A stretch of 63,726 bases of DNA from Campylobacter sp. MIT 21-1684 (GTDB lineage: Bacteria > Campylobacterota > Campylobacteria > Campylobacterales > Campylobacteraceae), in assembly GCF_026241315.1 (NCBI RefSeq), contig NZ_JAPHNA010000011.1:1-63726 (forward strand). Reading direction: 5' to 3'. The notes beneath the pieces were generated by a model. That model saw only the letters and a program-made list of their open reading frames with translations. It was not told the origin of the DNA and did not search any database. Positions 8,999 through 17,829 of this stretch are shown here, piece after piece. The position numbers and the translations under genes are program-made. The first letter of the stretch is position 1. Every line of letters begins with the position of its first letter.

Positions 8999-9119
8999 TC
9001 ATTGCTTCATTAATGTAAATCAGGATTGAATTGTAATCTTAATATCTTTAAACATTTTTTAAAAAAGGCTTTTTTTCAATTTCTCCTCTAGTTATTTTAA
9101 TTCCATTTTTTAAGAGTTT

Positions 9120-9139
9120 AATTCAATTTTTATTGAATT
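9120..9139. repeat. Short inverted repeat AATTCAAT-tttt-ATTGAATT
   Basis: 8-bp perfect arms and a 4-nt loop, 10 bp upstream of the second leader palindrome. It is AT-rich, so chance is possible. It may be part of the control region of the rightward operon. Confidence 0.5.
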
Positions 9140-9148
9140 CATTTTGTA

Positions 9149-9170
9149 TTGAAAATAACTATTTTCAAAC
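9149..9170 (+). repeat. Leader palindrome of the rightward operon, same 22-mer as in the glf leader
   Basis: TTGAAAATA-AC-TATTTTCAA plus AC; 9-bp arms with a 2-bp centre. It is identical to minus-strand 8955-8934. It ends 24 nt before the ATG at 9195, while the other copy ends 22 nt before the glf ATG, so position and orientation relative to each gene are matched. Confidence 0.85.
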
Positions 9171-9194
9171 AATTTTTTAAGGAGATTTTAAAAA

Positions 9195-9605
9195 ATGCCT
9201 CAATTACAACGCAAAAGGGTTATAACCTTTGGAACTTTTGACTTGTTTCATTTTGGGCATTTAAAACTTTTAGAGCGGGCGGCAAAACTTGGAGATGAAC
9301 TTTTTGTAGGCATTAGTTCAGACAAGCTGAATTTTGCCAAAAAATCGCGCTTTCCCATTATGAGCGAGTTTGAAAGGGCTAATATAGTAGCTTCTTTAAA
9401 ATGTGTCAATAGTGTGTTTTTAGAACAAAGTCTTGAGCTTAAAAGGGAGTATGTGATGCGTTATGAGGCTGATGTTTTAGTTATGGGTGATGATTGGAGT
9501 GGACGTTTTGATGAGTTGAAAGATTTGTGTGAGGTTGTGTATGTACCGCGCACAAAAAATATTTCAACCACAGAACTTTTACAGAGAATTAGAAATGATT
9601 TTTAA
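9195..9605 (+). CDS. Glycerol-3-phosphate cytidylyltransferase-like protein (TagD family)
   Basis: 136 residues, the usual size. The family makes CDP-glycerol from CTP and sn-glycerol 3-phosphate. The nucleotidyltransferase motifs are intact: TFGTFDLFHFGH with the HxGH pair at 19-22, and RTKNISTTEL (RTxxISTT) near 121-130. AAGGAG stands 10 nt before the ATG. It opens the rightward operon, and the CDP-glycerol glycerophosphotransferase domain two genes downstream is its natural partner, together giving a teichoic-acid-like glycerol-phosphate linkage. C. jejuni HS:1 capsule is a known precedent for such a polymer. Other polyol phosphates remain possible. Confidence 0.85.
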   Translation: MPQLQRKRVITFGTFDLFHFGHLKLLERAAKLGDELFVGISSDKLNFAKKSRFPIMSEFERANIVASLKCVNSVFLEQSLELKREYVMRYEADVLVMGDDWSGRFDELKDLCEVVYVPRTKNISTTELLQRIRNDF

Positions 9606-9614
9606 AGAGTGCTA

Positions 9615-10859
9615 ATGACATTTACAAGAAGTGCTAAACTTGCTTTTTTGCAAACAAAAAATTGTATTTTACCTGTTCGTTTGCTTTGTATTTTGATTGA
9701 ATTTTATGCTCAAAGTCTTCAAACACGACAAAGGGCTAGACTCCTCATAACTTTCTTACAAATTTTAAAACAAAAAATAGCCTATTTTTATCTTGCAAAA
9801 CTTGCCTATCTCGATGCCCAATACTCAAAAGCCCTCAACTTGCTTGAAAGCTATTTACAAACAAAACCTGATAATGTCGATGCTTTGTATCTTAAAATGC
9901 GTCTTTTAGTGTTTTTAAAAAAAGGGAAAGAATTTTTAAAAACCTTTGAACTCTGCCTGAAAAACTCAAACAGACTCAAAACTTTCATAGAAGCAGCCGC
10001 GTTGGTAGAAAATGAAAAAGAATTGCAACAATTCCTTGATATTACCAAAGCTAATGAAAATAATTTTGCCAAATTTCAAAACAATCAAGCAATAATAAAA
10101 AACGAACTCTCAAACGCAGCTAAAAATGCCAAAAACTACGCTCTAGCAAAGCAGTATGCAAAAGAAAGTTTATTTCTTAAACAAAAGACTACTCAAAAAC
10201 TTCCTATGCGTTACAAAGACGCAAAAGAAGCTTTAAGAGATTTGGCTGTACTTTTAGAAAAAAATGGCATTGAAATGTTTTTAATCAGTGGCTTGTTTTT
10301 GGGCGCCATCAGGGAAAAAAACATATTAAAACACGATTATGACTTAGATGTTGGAATTGATGCTATGAATTTAGAAACTCTACAAAATATCTTCAGTAGC
10401 TCTCCTGTTTGGACACTCAAAAACACGCGCTATAAAGGTGGCATACAAGCAAACCATAGTAATGGCGTGTATGTTGATGTGTTTTTTCACTATGAAGAAA
10501 ATGGCTTTTTGTATCACGATGGGGATTTTGTGAGATGGAAAAACAGCCCTTTTGAACTTGAACGGCGCGAATTTTTAGGATCACATTTTCTAATGCCAAA
10601 AGATTTTGAATTGTATTTGAGTGAAAATTATGGAAAAGAGTGGAGAAAAAACAAGAATTCAAAAGAGTACAACACCTTTTTAGACACTCCAAATATGGAG
10701 ATTACAAACAAAGAGGAGTATATTCTTTGTTTAATGAAACTCCTTAAAAGCGAATTTGCAAAAGACAATGAAGAGCGCATACTCACAGCCCTTTTAATGC
10801 AAGGTGAGCAACAATTTGTACAAGAATACAAAGAATTGTACAAAGGAAAGAAGCTATGA
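9615..10859 (+). CDS. TPR plus LicD-family phosphotransferase-like protein
   Basis: 414 residues from ATG 9615 (a GTG at 9609 in the same frame is an alternative; AAAGAG favours the ATG). Residues about 50-200 are helical repeats of TPR type (YFYLAKLAYLDAQYSKALNLL and similar). A LicD/nucleotidyltransferase-fold core follows near 219-248: SGLFLGAIREK and HDYDLDVGID, where the D-x-D pair is the expected metal site. LicD proteins transfer phosphoryl-alcohols such as phosphocholine onto glycans. Beside a TagD and a TagF-like domain, a glycerol-phosphate side-group role is plausible. The stop overlaps the next start. Confidence 0.72.
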   Translation: MTFTRSAKLAFLQTKNCILPVRLLCILIEFYAQSLQTRQRARLLITFLQILKQKIAYFYLAKLAYLDAQYSKALNLLESYLQTKPDNVDALYLKMRLLVFLKKGKEFLKTFELCLKNSNRLKTFIEAAALVENEKELQQFLDITKANENNFAKFQNNQAIIKNELSNAAKNAKNYALAKQYAKESLFLKQKTTQKLPMRYKDAKEALRDLAVLLEKNGIEMFLISGLFLGAIREKNILKHDYDLDVGIDAMNLETLQNIFSSSPVWTLKNTRYKGGIQANHSNGVYVDVFFHYEENGFLYHDGDFVRWKNSPFELERREFLGSHFLMPKDFELYLSENYGKEWRKNKNSKEYNTFLDTPNMEITNKEEYILCLMKLLKSEFAKDNEERILTALLMQGEQQFVQEYKELYKGKKL

Positions 10860-13800
10860 AAAGAGTGCTTTTTTATTTCTTTTACCTTAGGGCAATGAGA
10901 AGCTATCATCAAAAAAAAGACTACAAAGAGGCTTTAAAGTACTATGAAAAAGCAAGTAAATTCCTCCCACATCACGCTAAAAATTATTTCAAAATAGGAA
11001 TGTGTTACCATAAAATGCGAAAGTACTATGAAGCAAGTACTTTTATGCAAAAAGCATTAGATCTTGATAGTACAAAAGAAAACTGGAAAAAACAGCTTGA
11101 AACAACAGCACACAATGACCTTACCATCATCAAACCACAGGAACTTTGGTGGAAGGATATTTTGGACTTAAAAGAAGCTATAAAAAAAGGTGGAGTATTC
11201 CTTGAGTATCTTAAACTTGGCGAAGCTTTAGCAAAAATGCACCGTTTTTTTGAAGCTGCACAGAATTATGAAAAAGCTATTAGTCTGTGCAAGGAGACTC
11301 AAAAATTAGCGCAGTTGTATTATGAAATGGGTTTTTGTTATGAATCAAGCTCCAAAGAAGCCCTTGCTCAAAAAGCGTATGAAGAAGCTATAAATCACGA
11401 TGAAATCCTACAAAGCAAACTCTATGGCATAGGAGTTTTTCACTGGAAAAAAGCACGTTTTGTTTATGCAAACCGTGCTTTTTTAAAAAGTTTTGAAGAA
11501 AAACAAGCATTGCAAAAAAATGATGAGTTTCTCTTTAAACTTGGATTGAGTTTTGAAAAACTCTATGAATACAAACAAGCAAGTATTTTTTACCAAAAAG
11601 CTTTGGAGTATAACTATCACAGACCCTATACGCATTTTAAACTCGCACTGATGTATGAAACGTTTGGAGATTTTGAAAAAGCCGCTCTTTCTTACGAAGA
11701 GGCAATTAAAAGAAAAAATAATTTTGAAATACAATGGTTTCACAAACTTGTTTTTTGCCTCAATACACTTGGAAAAAGAGTCAATGAAGTATTTTTAGAG
11801 ATACAAGATTTACTACAAAAACTTGGCAGTGATAAAAATAAAATTCTTATTCAAAAAGCAATCTATACGCATTTTTATGAGAATTTAAAAATAGATGAAA
11901 AGACTATTTTGTATGAGAGTTTTCACGGAAGATTGATGAGTTGTAATCCTTATGCTCTCTTTAAAAGCCTTATTAAAGATGAGAGATTTAAAGATTTTAC
12001 GCACATTTGGGTACTTTCTAGTGCTCATTTTATGAAAGATGAGTATAAAACAATGAAAAATCTCATCATCGTAAAAAGAAATTCGCAACTCTACCTTCAA
12101 TACCTCGCAAGTGCAAAATACCTCATCAACAACACCACCTTTGATTATTATTTCATACGCAAAAGAGGACAATTCTATCTTAACACTTGGCACGGTACAG
12201 CTTTTAAAACTCTTGGCAAATACATCAAAACAGGTTTTATGCAACACAACAACACTCAAAGAAATTTCCTCCAAACAACACATCTACTAAGCCCTAACAC
12301 TTTTATGAGTAAGGTGCTTTTAGAGGATTATGATATTGCTGGGCTTTATAATGGAAAATGTCTTCTTAGCGGGTATCCAAGAGTCGATCTTACTCTTAGT
12401 ACAGATACTGCTTTACAAAAGAAACTCAAAGCAAGATTGAAAATCAAAGAAGGAGAAAAAGTACTTTTGTATGCTCCAACCTTTAGAGGGCATTTTGGTA
12501 AAGCAAACTTTGAGTACGAATCCATCACGAAACTCATCAAAGAGCTTTCTGTAATGCCCTTTAAAATCCTTTTTAAAGGGCATTACGAAACTCTAAAATA
12601 TATAGAAAAAGAAGAATTAAAAATTTGCGATGCTAACGACAGAGAGCTTGATACGAATGAGCTTTTAAGCATAGTTGATGTTTTAATTACTGATTATTCA
12701 AGTATAGCTTTTGATTTTATGCCTTTAGACAAACCTATTATTTATTATTGTTATGATTATGAGGACTATAAAAAAGAAAGAGGGTGTTATTTTGACTTTA
12801 AAGATTTGGGCTTAAATTATTGTAAGAGTGTAGAGGAGATCAAAACTCTTTTGAATGAGAGGAATTTCTTAGAGCAAAAAGACAGATTCACCCATTTAAA
12901 AGACAAATTCTTCCCGCTTGAAGATGGAAATTCAAGCAAAAGAGTGAAAGACTTTTTCTTTTTTAACCACTTTGATGAAAAACTGCTTTATAAAACAGCA
13001 AAGAAAAAAGCTTCAATGCTTTTCTTTGCTGGTGCTTTTATGCCAAATGGTATTACTTCGGCTTTTAAAAATATGCTTGCTAGTATCGATTTAGAAAATT
13101 GCAATCTTCATATAGCTATTGAACAAAACTCTATCCACAATTTCCCTGAAAGAATGCAGCTTTTTAAAGAATTGGGTCAAAACATTGCTGTATTACCTAA
13201 AATAGGAAGTTTCAATTTGAATCTGCAAGAATACGAGCTTTTAAGCACTGAAGAATTCTTTGAAAAAAGACACAATGAAACTATGGAGCAGATTTTTGCT
13301 AGTGCTTGGGCTAGGGAATGGAAAAGGCTTTATGGGGAAAGTGTTTTTGATTTTATAGTCCAATATGATGGGTATAATCGCTATTTTTCTTACCTTTTTG
13401 CCTATGCACCGATAAAGGCAAAAAAAATCATTTACGCACACAATGATATGCAGGGCGAGTTTTATAAAAAATTCCCCTATCTTAGGGGAATTTTTTATCT
13501 TTATAAAAGATTTGATTTGATTCTTAGTGTTTCAAAAATGACTAATGCTCAAAACAAAGACAATCTTGCTTTAAGTTATGAAATTCCACAAGAAAAATTC
13601 CAAACTTTACGCAATTTTATCAATGCAAAAGAAGTGCTTTTAAAAAGCGATATGCCCCTTGCTAAAGGATATCAAAAGTACTTTAAAGGTGAAGTTTTTA
13701 TCAATATCGCAAGACTTTCTGTGGAAAAGAATCAAAGTGCCCTAATACGAGCTTTTGTAGAGTTTCACAAGCAAGTGCCTAAGGCAAGACTCTTGATTTT

Positions 13801-14197
13801 AGGTGATGGTCCTTTGAAAGAGAATTTAAAACACTTAATTAAGAGCTGCCAAGCAGAAAGATATATCTTTCTGCTTGGCTTCGTCGCAAATCCTTATAAT
13901 TTTCTTAAAAAAAGTGATTATTTTGTACTCTCAAGCAAGCACGAGGGCTTGCCCCTCGTGCTTGCTGAAGCGATGATTCTAAAGAAAAAAATCCTCTGCT
14001 CTAATTTCGCTTGCGCGAAAGACTTTCTTGGCTCAAATAATGAATTTGGTCTTGTTTATGAAGATGAAAAACTCTACGAAGGATTACACGCTATACGAAA
14101 ACCAGAACTCAAATTCAAAGACTTTGACACAAAGGCTTACAATCAAGAAGTTTTAAATGAATTTATCAAAGTGTATGGAAAAGAAAATGATTTTTAA
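10856..14197 (+). CDS. TPR - CDP-glycerol glycerophosphotransferase - GT4 three-part fusion
   Basis: 1113 residues. About 10-330: TPR repeats with Y-A pairs (DYKEALKYYEKA, YEASTFMQKALDLD and so on). About 350-690: CDP-glycerol glycerophosphotransferase (TagB/TagF) domain with NTWHGTAFKTLGK near 442, SGYPRVD near 505, LLYAPTFRG, and TDYSSIAFDF near 612. About 715-1113: GT-B family 4 domain with FINIARLSVEKNQ, LLILGDGP and the E-x7-E motif in HEGLPLVLAEAM near 1029. It should both add glycerol phosphate from CDP-glycerol and add a sugar, so one protein could build a whole glycosyl-glycerol-phosphate repeat. It overlaps its neighbours by 4 bp upstream and 11 bp downstream. No membrane segment seen. 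Confidence 0.9.
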   Translation: MKRVLFYFFYLRAMRSYHQKKDYKEALKYYEKASKFLPHHAKNYFKIGMCYHKMRKYYEASTFMQKALDLDSTKENWKKQLETTAHNDLTIIKPQELWWKDILDLKEAIKKGGVFLEYLKLGEALAKMHRFFEAAQNYEKAISLCKETQKLAQLYYEMGFCYESSSKEALAQKAYEEAINHDEILQSKLYGIGVFHWKKARFVYANRAFLKSFEEKQALQKNDEFLFKLGLSFEKLYEYKQASIFYQKALEYNYHRPYTHFKLALMYETFGDFEKAALSYEEAIKRKNNFEIQWFHKLVFCLNTLGKRVNEVFLEIQDLLQKLGSDKNKILIQKAIYTHFYENLKIDEKTILYESFHGRLMSCNPYALFKSLIKDERFKDFTHIWVLSSAHFMKDEYKTMKNLIIVKRNSQLYLQYLASAKYLINNTTFDYYFIRKRGQFYLNTWHGTAFKTLGKYIKTGFMQHNNTQRNFLQTTHLLSPNTFMSKVLLEDYDIAGLYNGKCLLSGYPRVDLTLSTDTALQKKLKARLKIKEGEKVLLYAPTFRGHFGKANFEYESITKLIKELSVMPFKILFKGHYETLKYIEKEELKICDANDRELDTNELLSIVDVLITDYSSIAFDFMPLDKPIIYYCYDYEDYKKERGCYFDFKDLGLNYCKSVEEIKTLLNERNFLEQKDRFTHLKDKFFPLEDGNSSKRVKDFFFFNHFDEKLLYKTAKKKASMLFFAGAFMPNGITSAFKNMLASIDLENCNLHIAIEQNSIHNFPERMQLFKELGQNIAVLPKIGSFNLNLQEYELLSTEEFFEKRHNETMEQIFASAWAREWKRLYGESVFDFIVQYDGYNRYFSYLFAYAPIKAKKIIYAHNDMQGEFYKKFPYLRGIFYLYKRFDLILSVSKMTNAQNKDNLALSYEIPQEKFQTLRNFINAKEVLLKSDMPLAKGYQKYFKGEVFINIARLSVEKNQSALIRAFVEFHKQVPKARLLILGDGPLKENLKHLIKSCQAERYIFLLGFVANPYNFLKKSDYFVLSSKHEGLPLVLAEAMILKKKILCSNFACAKDFLGSNNEFGLVYEDEKLYEGLHAIRKPELKFKDFDTKAYNQEVLNEFIKVYGKENDF

Positions 14198-16196
14198 AGA
14201 CTGCGATTTAGAAAATTTAGAGCTCAAACAAGAAGGAAATGTTTTTACACTCAAAGAACCTAATAAAATTGAAGTTTTACAAATTCTCAATGAAGTTAAT
14301 ACAGAGAGTTTCAAACTTAAAATCAACGATGAGCAAGTACACGAATTTCAAAAAACAAACCAAACACCTTTTCTCATCAATTTAAAAAGTCAATGCACCA
14401 TTACTCATTTTGAATTCATTAGCGATGCCAAACTTCAAGTTACAGCTTTTAAAAGAAAAAATCCAGCTCTGCTTGTATGTGGGAGAGCTGACGCTTTAGG
14501 GTCAAGAATGAGTGCCTTTTTAACAGCCCTTTATTTGAGTAAAAAATTCCATTTCAAATTTGCTTTTGTGTGGGACACTTTAGATAAAGACAAAGGAGTA
14601 GCTTTTATAGAGAGTGCAGCAGAACTCTTTGAAAAAGAATTCTTAAAAGAACACGACTATTCTAATGTTTTACCACTAAGAGGAGATGGAAATACTCTTT
14701 GTTTTTCATCTCTCAAAGAATTACAAGAAAATCCTTACAAATCTGCCTTTTGGGGTACTTGGGTGATGAATTACTACATCTTAAATACCCAACATTTAAG
14801 TGATTTAGACGAGAAAGAATACTTGGATTCTTTATGGGCAAATTGGAACAATTTGCCTTTTAAAACAAAATACAAAAACCAAATTTCAAATGCCATAACA
14901 CAAGCAAAATCAATAGGTCCTTTCGTTGCTTTGCATATGCGAGGAGGTGATAGCATAGAAACAACCCATTATAGAAGATTGCTATTCTCTCCCATCATCT
15001 ATAAATACATCTTTCCTGTGGATTTAGCCATCTTTAGCGCAAAACATTTCATCAAAGAAGGCTTTAAAGTCGTATTATTTGGAGCTGATACTGAAGCAAA
15101 TATGGCTATAAAAATGTATCTCAAAGATGAGGTTTGTTGTGGAAGTTTCTTTTTAGCAAGTGATTTTCACAGCAATTTAAACGATATGCAAGCACAAATT
15201 TTTGAAATCACTCTCTTAAGTAGGGCGAGAAAAATCATAGCCAACCACTCCACCTACTCAAAATTTGCTGCTGCGCTTGGACAAACAGAACTCATTAATT
15301 TCACCACTTATTTTGATTCAAAAACACTCTACAATGCTTTTATTCTCACTAAAAGCAAGGATTTTTTAAAAATTTCAAATATACAAAAAGCGGCTTCACT
15401 TGCCTTTATGTATCTACTAAGTTTGAAAAATGAAAAGAGTTTTGAAAAAAGAATACAAATTTTACAACTTGCTTTAGAATTTGATGTAAATAATTCCTGC
15501 TTTCGAATAATGTTTATCAATGAACTTTTTAAAGCAGGTTTTCTCCAAAGAGCAGAAAACTATCTCAAAATCACTCTGTGCGAGAGGCTTGAAGAATTTC
15601 TCTCCTCACTCTTAGCAGTGCTTTGGGGCAAACACAGAGTACATCAAGAATGTTTTGACTTCTATAAAAAGTATGCTGATTCAAAATATCCTTATATCTC
15701 TTTTGTTGCAGCAAAAATCTATGAATTTGAAAAGAATCCTGAGCTTGCTTTAGCAAGTCTTGAGCTCTGCCTCAAAAAAGAAAAGAACAACGAAATTTTC
15801 TTAAAAAATCTTGCAAAAATTAGTCCTTCAAAAATTCTTTTAGGAGCACCTTTAAGAGTACAAAATACCCTCTCATACAGACTAGGGCGACTTTGTATTC
15901 AAGCAAAAAAGAACAATTTAAAAGACTTTTGCAAATTGTGTATCAAGCTAATGAATGAAGCAGTGATTTTTAGCGAGGAAAAAAAATACAAACAAGCTCC
16001 ACTCAAAGAGTATGCTGACTACAAAGAGTCTTTAAAAGTGCAACAACACCTCTCCTATCAGCTTGGCTCTGCCCTAATCAAAGCTTACAAATACAGATAC
16101 ATAGGGGGTTTTGTGAAATTTCTTTTGTATGACCTGCCTAAGATACAAAAAGAATTCAAAGAAAAACAAAAAAGGAAGAGTAATGAAACAGAATAA
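14187..16196 (+). CDS. Putative glycosyltransferase with O-fucosyltransferase-like core and LSYxLG tail
   Basis: About 669 residues from the ATG at 14187, chosen because GGAAAAG stands just before it; 14157 and 14175 are in-frame alternatives. The middle holds VCGRADALGSRMSAFLTALY, then ALHMRGGDSIET and IIANHSTYSKFAAALG, a layout like GT-B fucosyltransferase-type enzymes with an HxR(G)GD motif. I infer a sugar transferase, not specifically a fucosyltransferase. The C-terminus carries two LSYxLG modules (NTLSYRLGRLC and QQHLSYQLGSALI) and GGFVKFLLYDLPKIQKEF. It overlaps the end of the TagF-GT4 gene. Confidence 0.7.
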   Translation: MIFKDCDLENLELKQEGNVFTLKEPNKIEVLQILNEVNTESFKLKINDEQVHEFQKTNQTPFLINLKSQCTITHFEFISDAKLQVTAFKRKNPALLVCGRADALGSRMSAFLTALYLSKKFHFKFAFVWDTLDKDKGVAFIESAAELFEKEFLKEHDYSNVLPLRGDGNTLCFSSLKELQENPYKSAFWGTWVMNYYILNTQHLSDLDEKEYLDSLWANWNNLPFKTKYKNQISNAITQAKSIGPFVALHMRGGDSIETTHYRRLLFSPIIYKYIFPVDLAIFSAKHFIKEGFKVVLFGADTEANMAIKMYLKDEVCCGSFFLASDFHSNLNDMQAQIFEITLLSRARKIIANHSTYSKFAAALGQTELINFTTYFDSKTLYNAFILTKSKDFLKISNIQKAASLAFMYLLSLKNEKSFEKRIQILQLALEFDVNNSCFRIMFINELFKAGFLQRAENYLKITLCERLEEFLSSLLAVLWGKHRVHQECFDFYKKYADSKYPYISFVAAKIYEFEKNPELALASLELCLKKEKNNEIFLKNLAKISPSKILLGAPLRVQNTLSYRLGRLCIQAKKNNLKDFCKLCIKLMNEAVIFSEEKKYKQAPLKEYADYKESLKVQQHLSYQLGSALIKAYKYRYIGGFVKFLLYDLPKIQKEFKEKQKRKSNETE

Positions 16197-16217
16197 ATCA
16201 GGTTTTGGAGTGTGCTA

Positions 16218-16784
16218 ATGGCTATGGAATTTATCATCAATGAAAGCAAAATTTTACAAGGCGTTTTCGTCATAGAACCAAATAAATTTAGTGATGTAAG
16301 AGGCGATATTTGGACAGCTTTTACCAAAGAACATTTAAGTACTCTAATCCCTAGTGAATTAGAGTTTAAACACGACAAATTTATCAATTCTCATCGCAAT
16401 GTTTTACGCGGGATTCACGGCGATTATAAAACCTACAAACTTGTAACTTGCGTTTATGGAGAAGTTAGACAAGTAGTAGTTGATGCAAGAAAAGACAGCC
16501 CTACATATTTGCAATGGCAAAGTTGGGATATAAGTGCAAAAAATCAAAAACTCATTTTACTTCCGCCAAATATGGGCAATGCGCATTTGGTACTTTCAAA
16601 AGAAGCTGTGTATTACTATAAACTTGCCTATGAAGGTGAGTATTTGGACGCGCCTGAACAATTTACCCTTGCCTACAATGACGCCAATATAGGAGTGGAT
16701 TGGGGTATTGAAAACCCAATACTTTCAGACAGAGACAAACAAGCTCTTAGAACTTCCTCCACAAAAAAGGATAGCAATGGATAA
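16218..16784 (+). CDS. NDP-sugar 3,5-epimerase, GDP-4-keto-heptose type (RmlC-like)
   Basis: 188 residues from ATG 16218 (GTG 16212 is in frame). The cupin epimerase pattern is clear: GVFVIEPNKFSDVRGDIW, HDKFINSHRNVLRGIHGD with the catalytic His, and LLPPNMGNAHLVLSKEA. It resembles Cj1430 of C. jejuni, the epimerase of the modified-heptose pathway, more than dTDP-rhamnose RmlC. It would epimerise C3 and/or C5 of a GDP-4-keto-heptose before reduction. The next gene overlaps by 8 bp and encodes the matching 4-reductase. Confidence 0.85.
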   Translation: MAMEFIINESKILQGVFVIEPNKFSDVRGDIWTAFTKEHLSTLIPSELEFKHDKFINSHRNVLRGIHGDYKTYKLVTCVYGEVRQVVVDARKDSPTYLQWQSWDISAKNQKLILLPPNMGNAHLVLSKEAVYYYKLAYEGEYLDAPEQFTLAYNDANIGVDWGIENPILSDRDKQALRTSSTKKDSNG

Positions 16785-17829
16785 AAACTCAAAAATATTT
16801 GTCGCCGGACATAAAGGCACAGCAGGAAGTGCTTTGGTAGAAGAGCTTTTAAAACAAGGTTTTCATAATCTCATCACTCAAAATCATCAAGAGCTTGATC
16901 TTACAAATCAAGCCAAAGTGCAAGAATTCTTTGCAAAAGAAAAAATCGAATGTGTTTTTTTATGTGCGGTACTTCCTTGTGGGGCTGCAAATGTTGCACA
17001 GAGGGCTGATTTTTTATATGAGAATTTGATGATACAAAATAATGTCTTGCATTCAAGCTTTTTAAATGGAGTGAAAAAGCTTGTGTGCTATGGTTCTGGC
17101 TATATGTATCCTGAATTTGCAAACAATCCTCTTAAAGAAGAATACCTCCAACAAGGAGAGCTTGAATGGGGTGCTGCTTCTTTTGGTACAGCAAAAATAG
17201 CCCTTGCTTTGCTTTGTGAATCATACAACTTGCAATATGGCACGAATTTTTTATGCCTTGCTTTAAACAATCTTTATGGCAAAACAGCAAATTTTGACCT
17301 TTCAAAAGCAAGAGTTCTTCCTGCTTTACTAAGAAAATTCCATCTCGCAAAGCTTTTAAGTGAGGGAAAAGAAAAAGAGCTGCTAGAGGATTTAAAAATG
17401 CACAAAAAACAAGCACAACAATATCTTCAAACCTTTGGAATTAGTGAAAAAAGTGTTGAAATTTGGGGTAGTGGCTTAGTAAGACGCGAATTTCTACATA
17501 GTGAGGACTTGGCTAAGGCAAGCATTTTTGTAATGGAAAATGTGGATTTTAAAGATTTGCACAAAGAAACAAACAAAATAAAAAACTCTCATATTAATGT
17601 GGGCACAGGAATTGACTACACAATCAAAGAAGTTGCTTTACTTGTGAAAGAAGTTGTCGGCTTTAAAGGAGAGCTCGTTTTTAACACAAACAAACCTGAC
17701 AGCTCTATGGACAGACTTATGGATATTTCTAAAATCAAAGCTTTAGGCTGGAAAGCAAAAATCAACCTTAAAGAAGGAATTATGATGATGTATGAGCATT
17801 ATAAGAAAAAAGGAGAAAACAACAAATGA
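16777..17829 (+). CDS. fcl: GDP-4-keto-heptose reductase, GDP-L-fucose synthase-like (Cj1428 type)
   Basis: 350 residues from ATG 16777, chosen for its AAAAGGA site. It is an SDR with nucleotide-binding GHKGTAGSAL (residues 11-20), VLPCGAANVAQRADF, then YGSGYMYPE. Aligned with GDP-L-fucose synthase, Ser107 and Lys140 are kept but the catalytic Tyr136 position is Phe (ASFGTAK). From memory the C. jejuni homologue has the same local sequence, so the change may be a subgroup trait. Expected role: NADPH reduction of the 4-keto group to finish the GDP-heptose. Its end overlaps the next methyltransferase by 4 bp. Confidence 0.85.
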   Translation: MDKNSKIFVAGHKGTAGSALVEELLKQGFHNLITQNHQELDLTNQAKVQEFFAKEKIECVFLCAVLPCGAANVAQRADFLYENLMIQNNVLHSSFLNGVKKLVCYGSGYMYPEFANNPLKEEYLQQGELEWGAASFGTAKIALALLCESYNLQYGTNFLCLALNNLYGKTANFDLSKARVLPALLRKFHLAKLLSEGKEKELLEDLKMHKKQAQQYLQTFGISEKSVEIWGSGLVRREFLHSEDLAKASIFVMENVDFKDLHKETNKIKNSHINVGTGIDYTIKEVALLVKEVVGFKGELVFNTNKPDSSMDRLMDISKIKALGWKAKINLKEGIMMMYEHYKKKGENNK

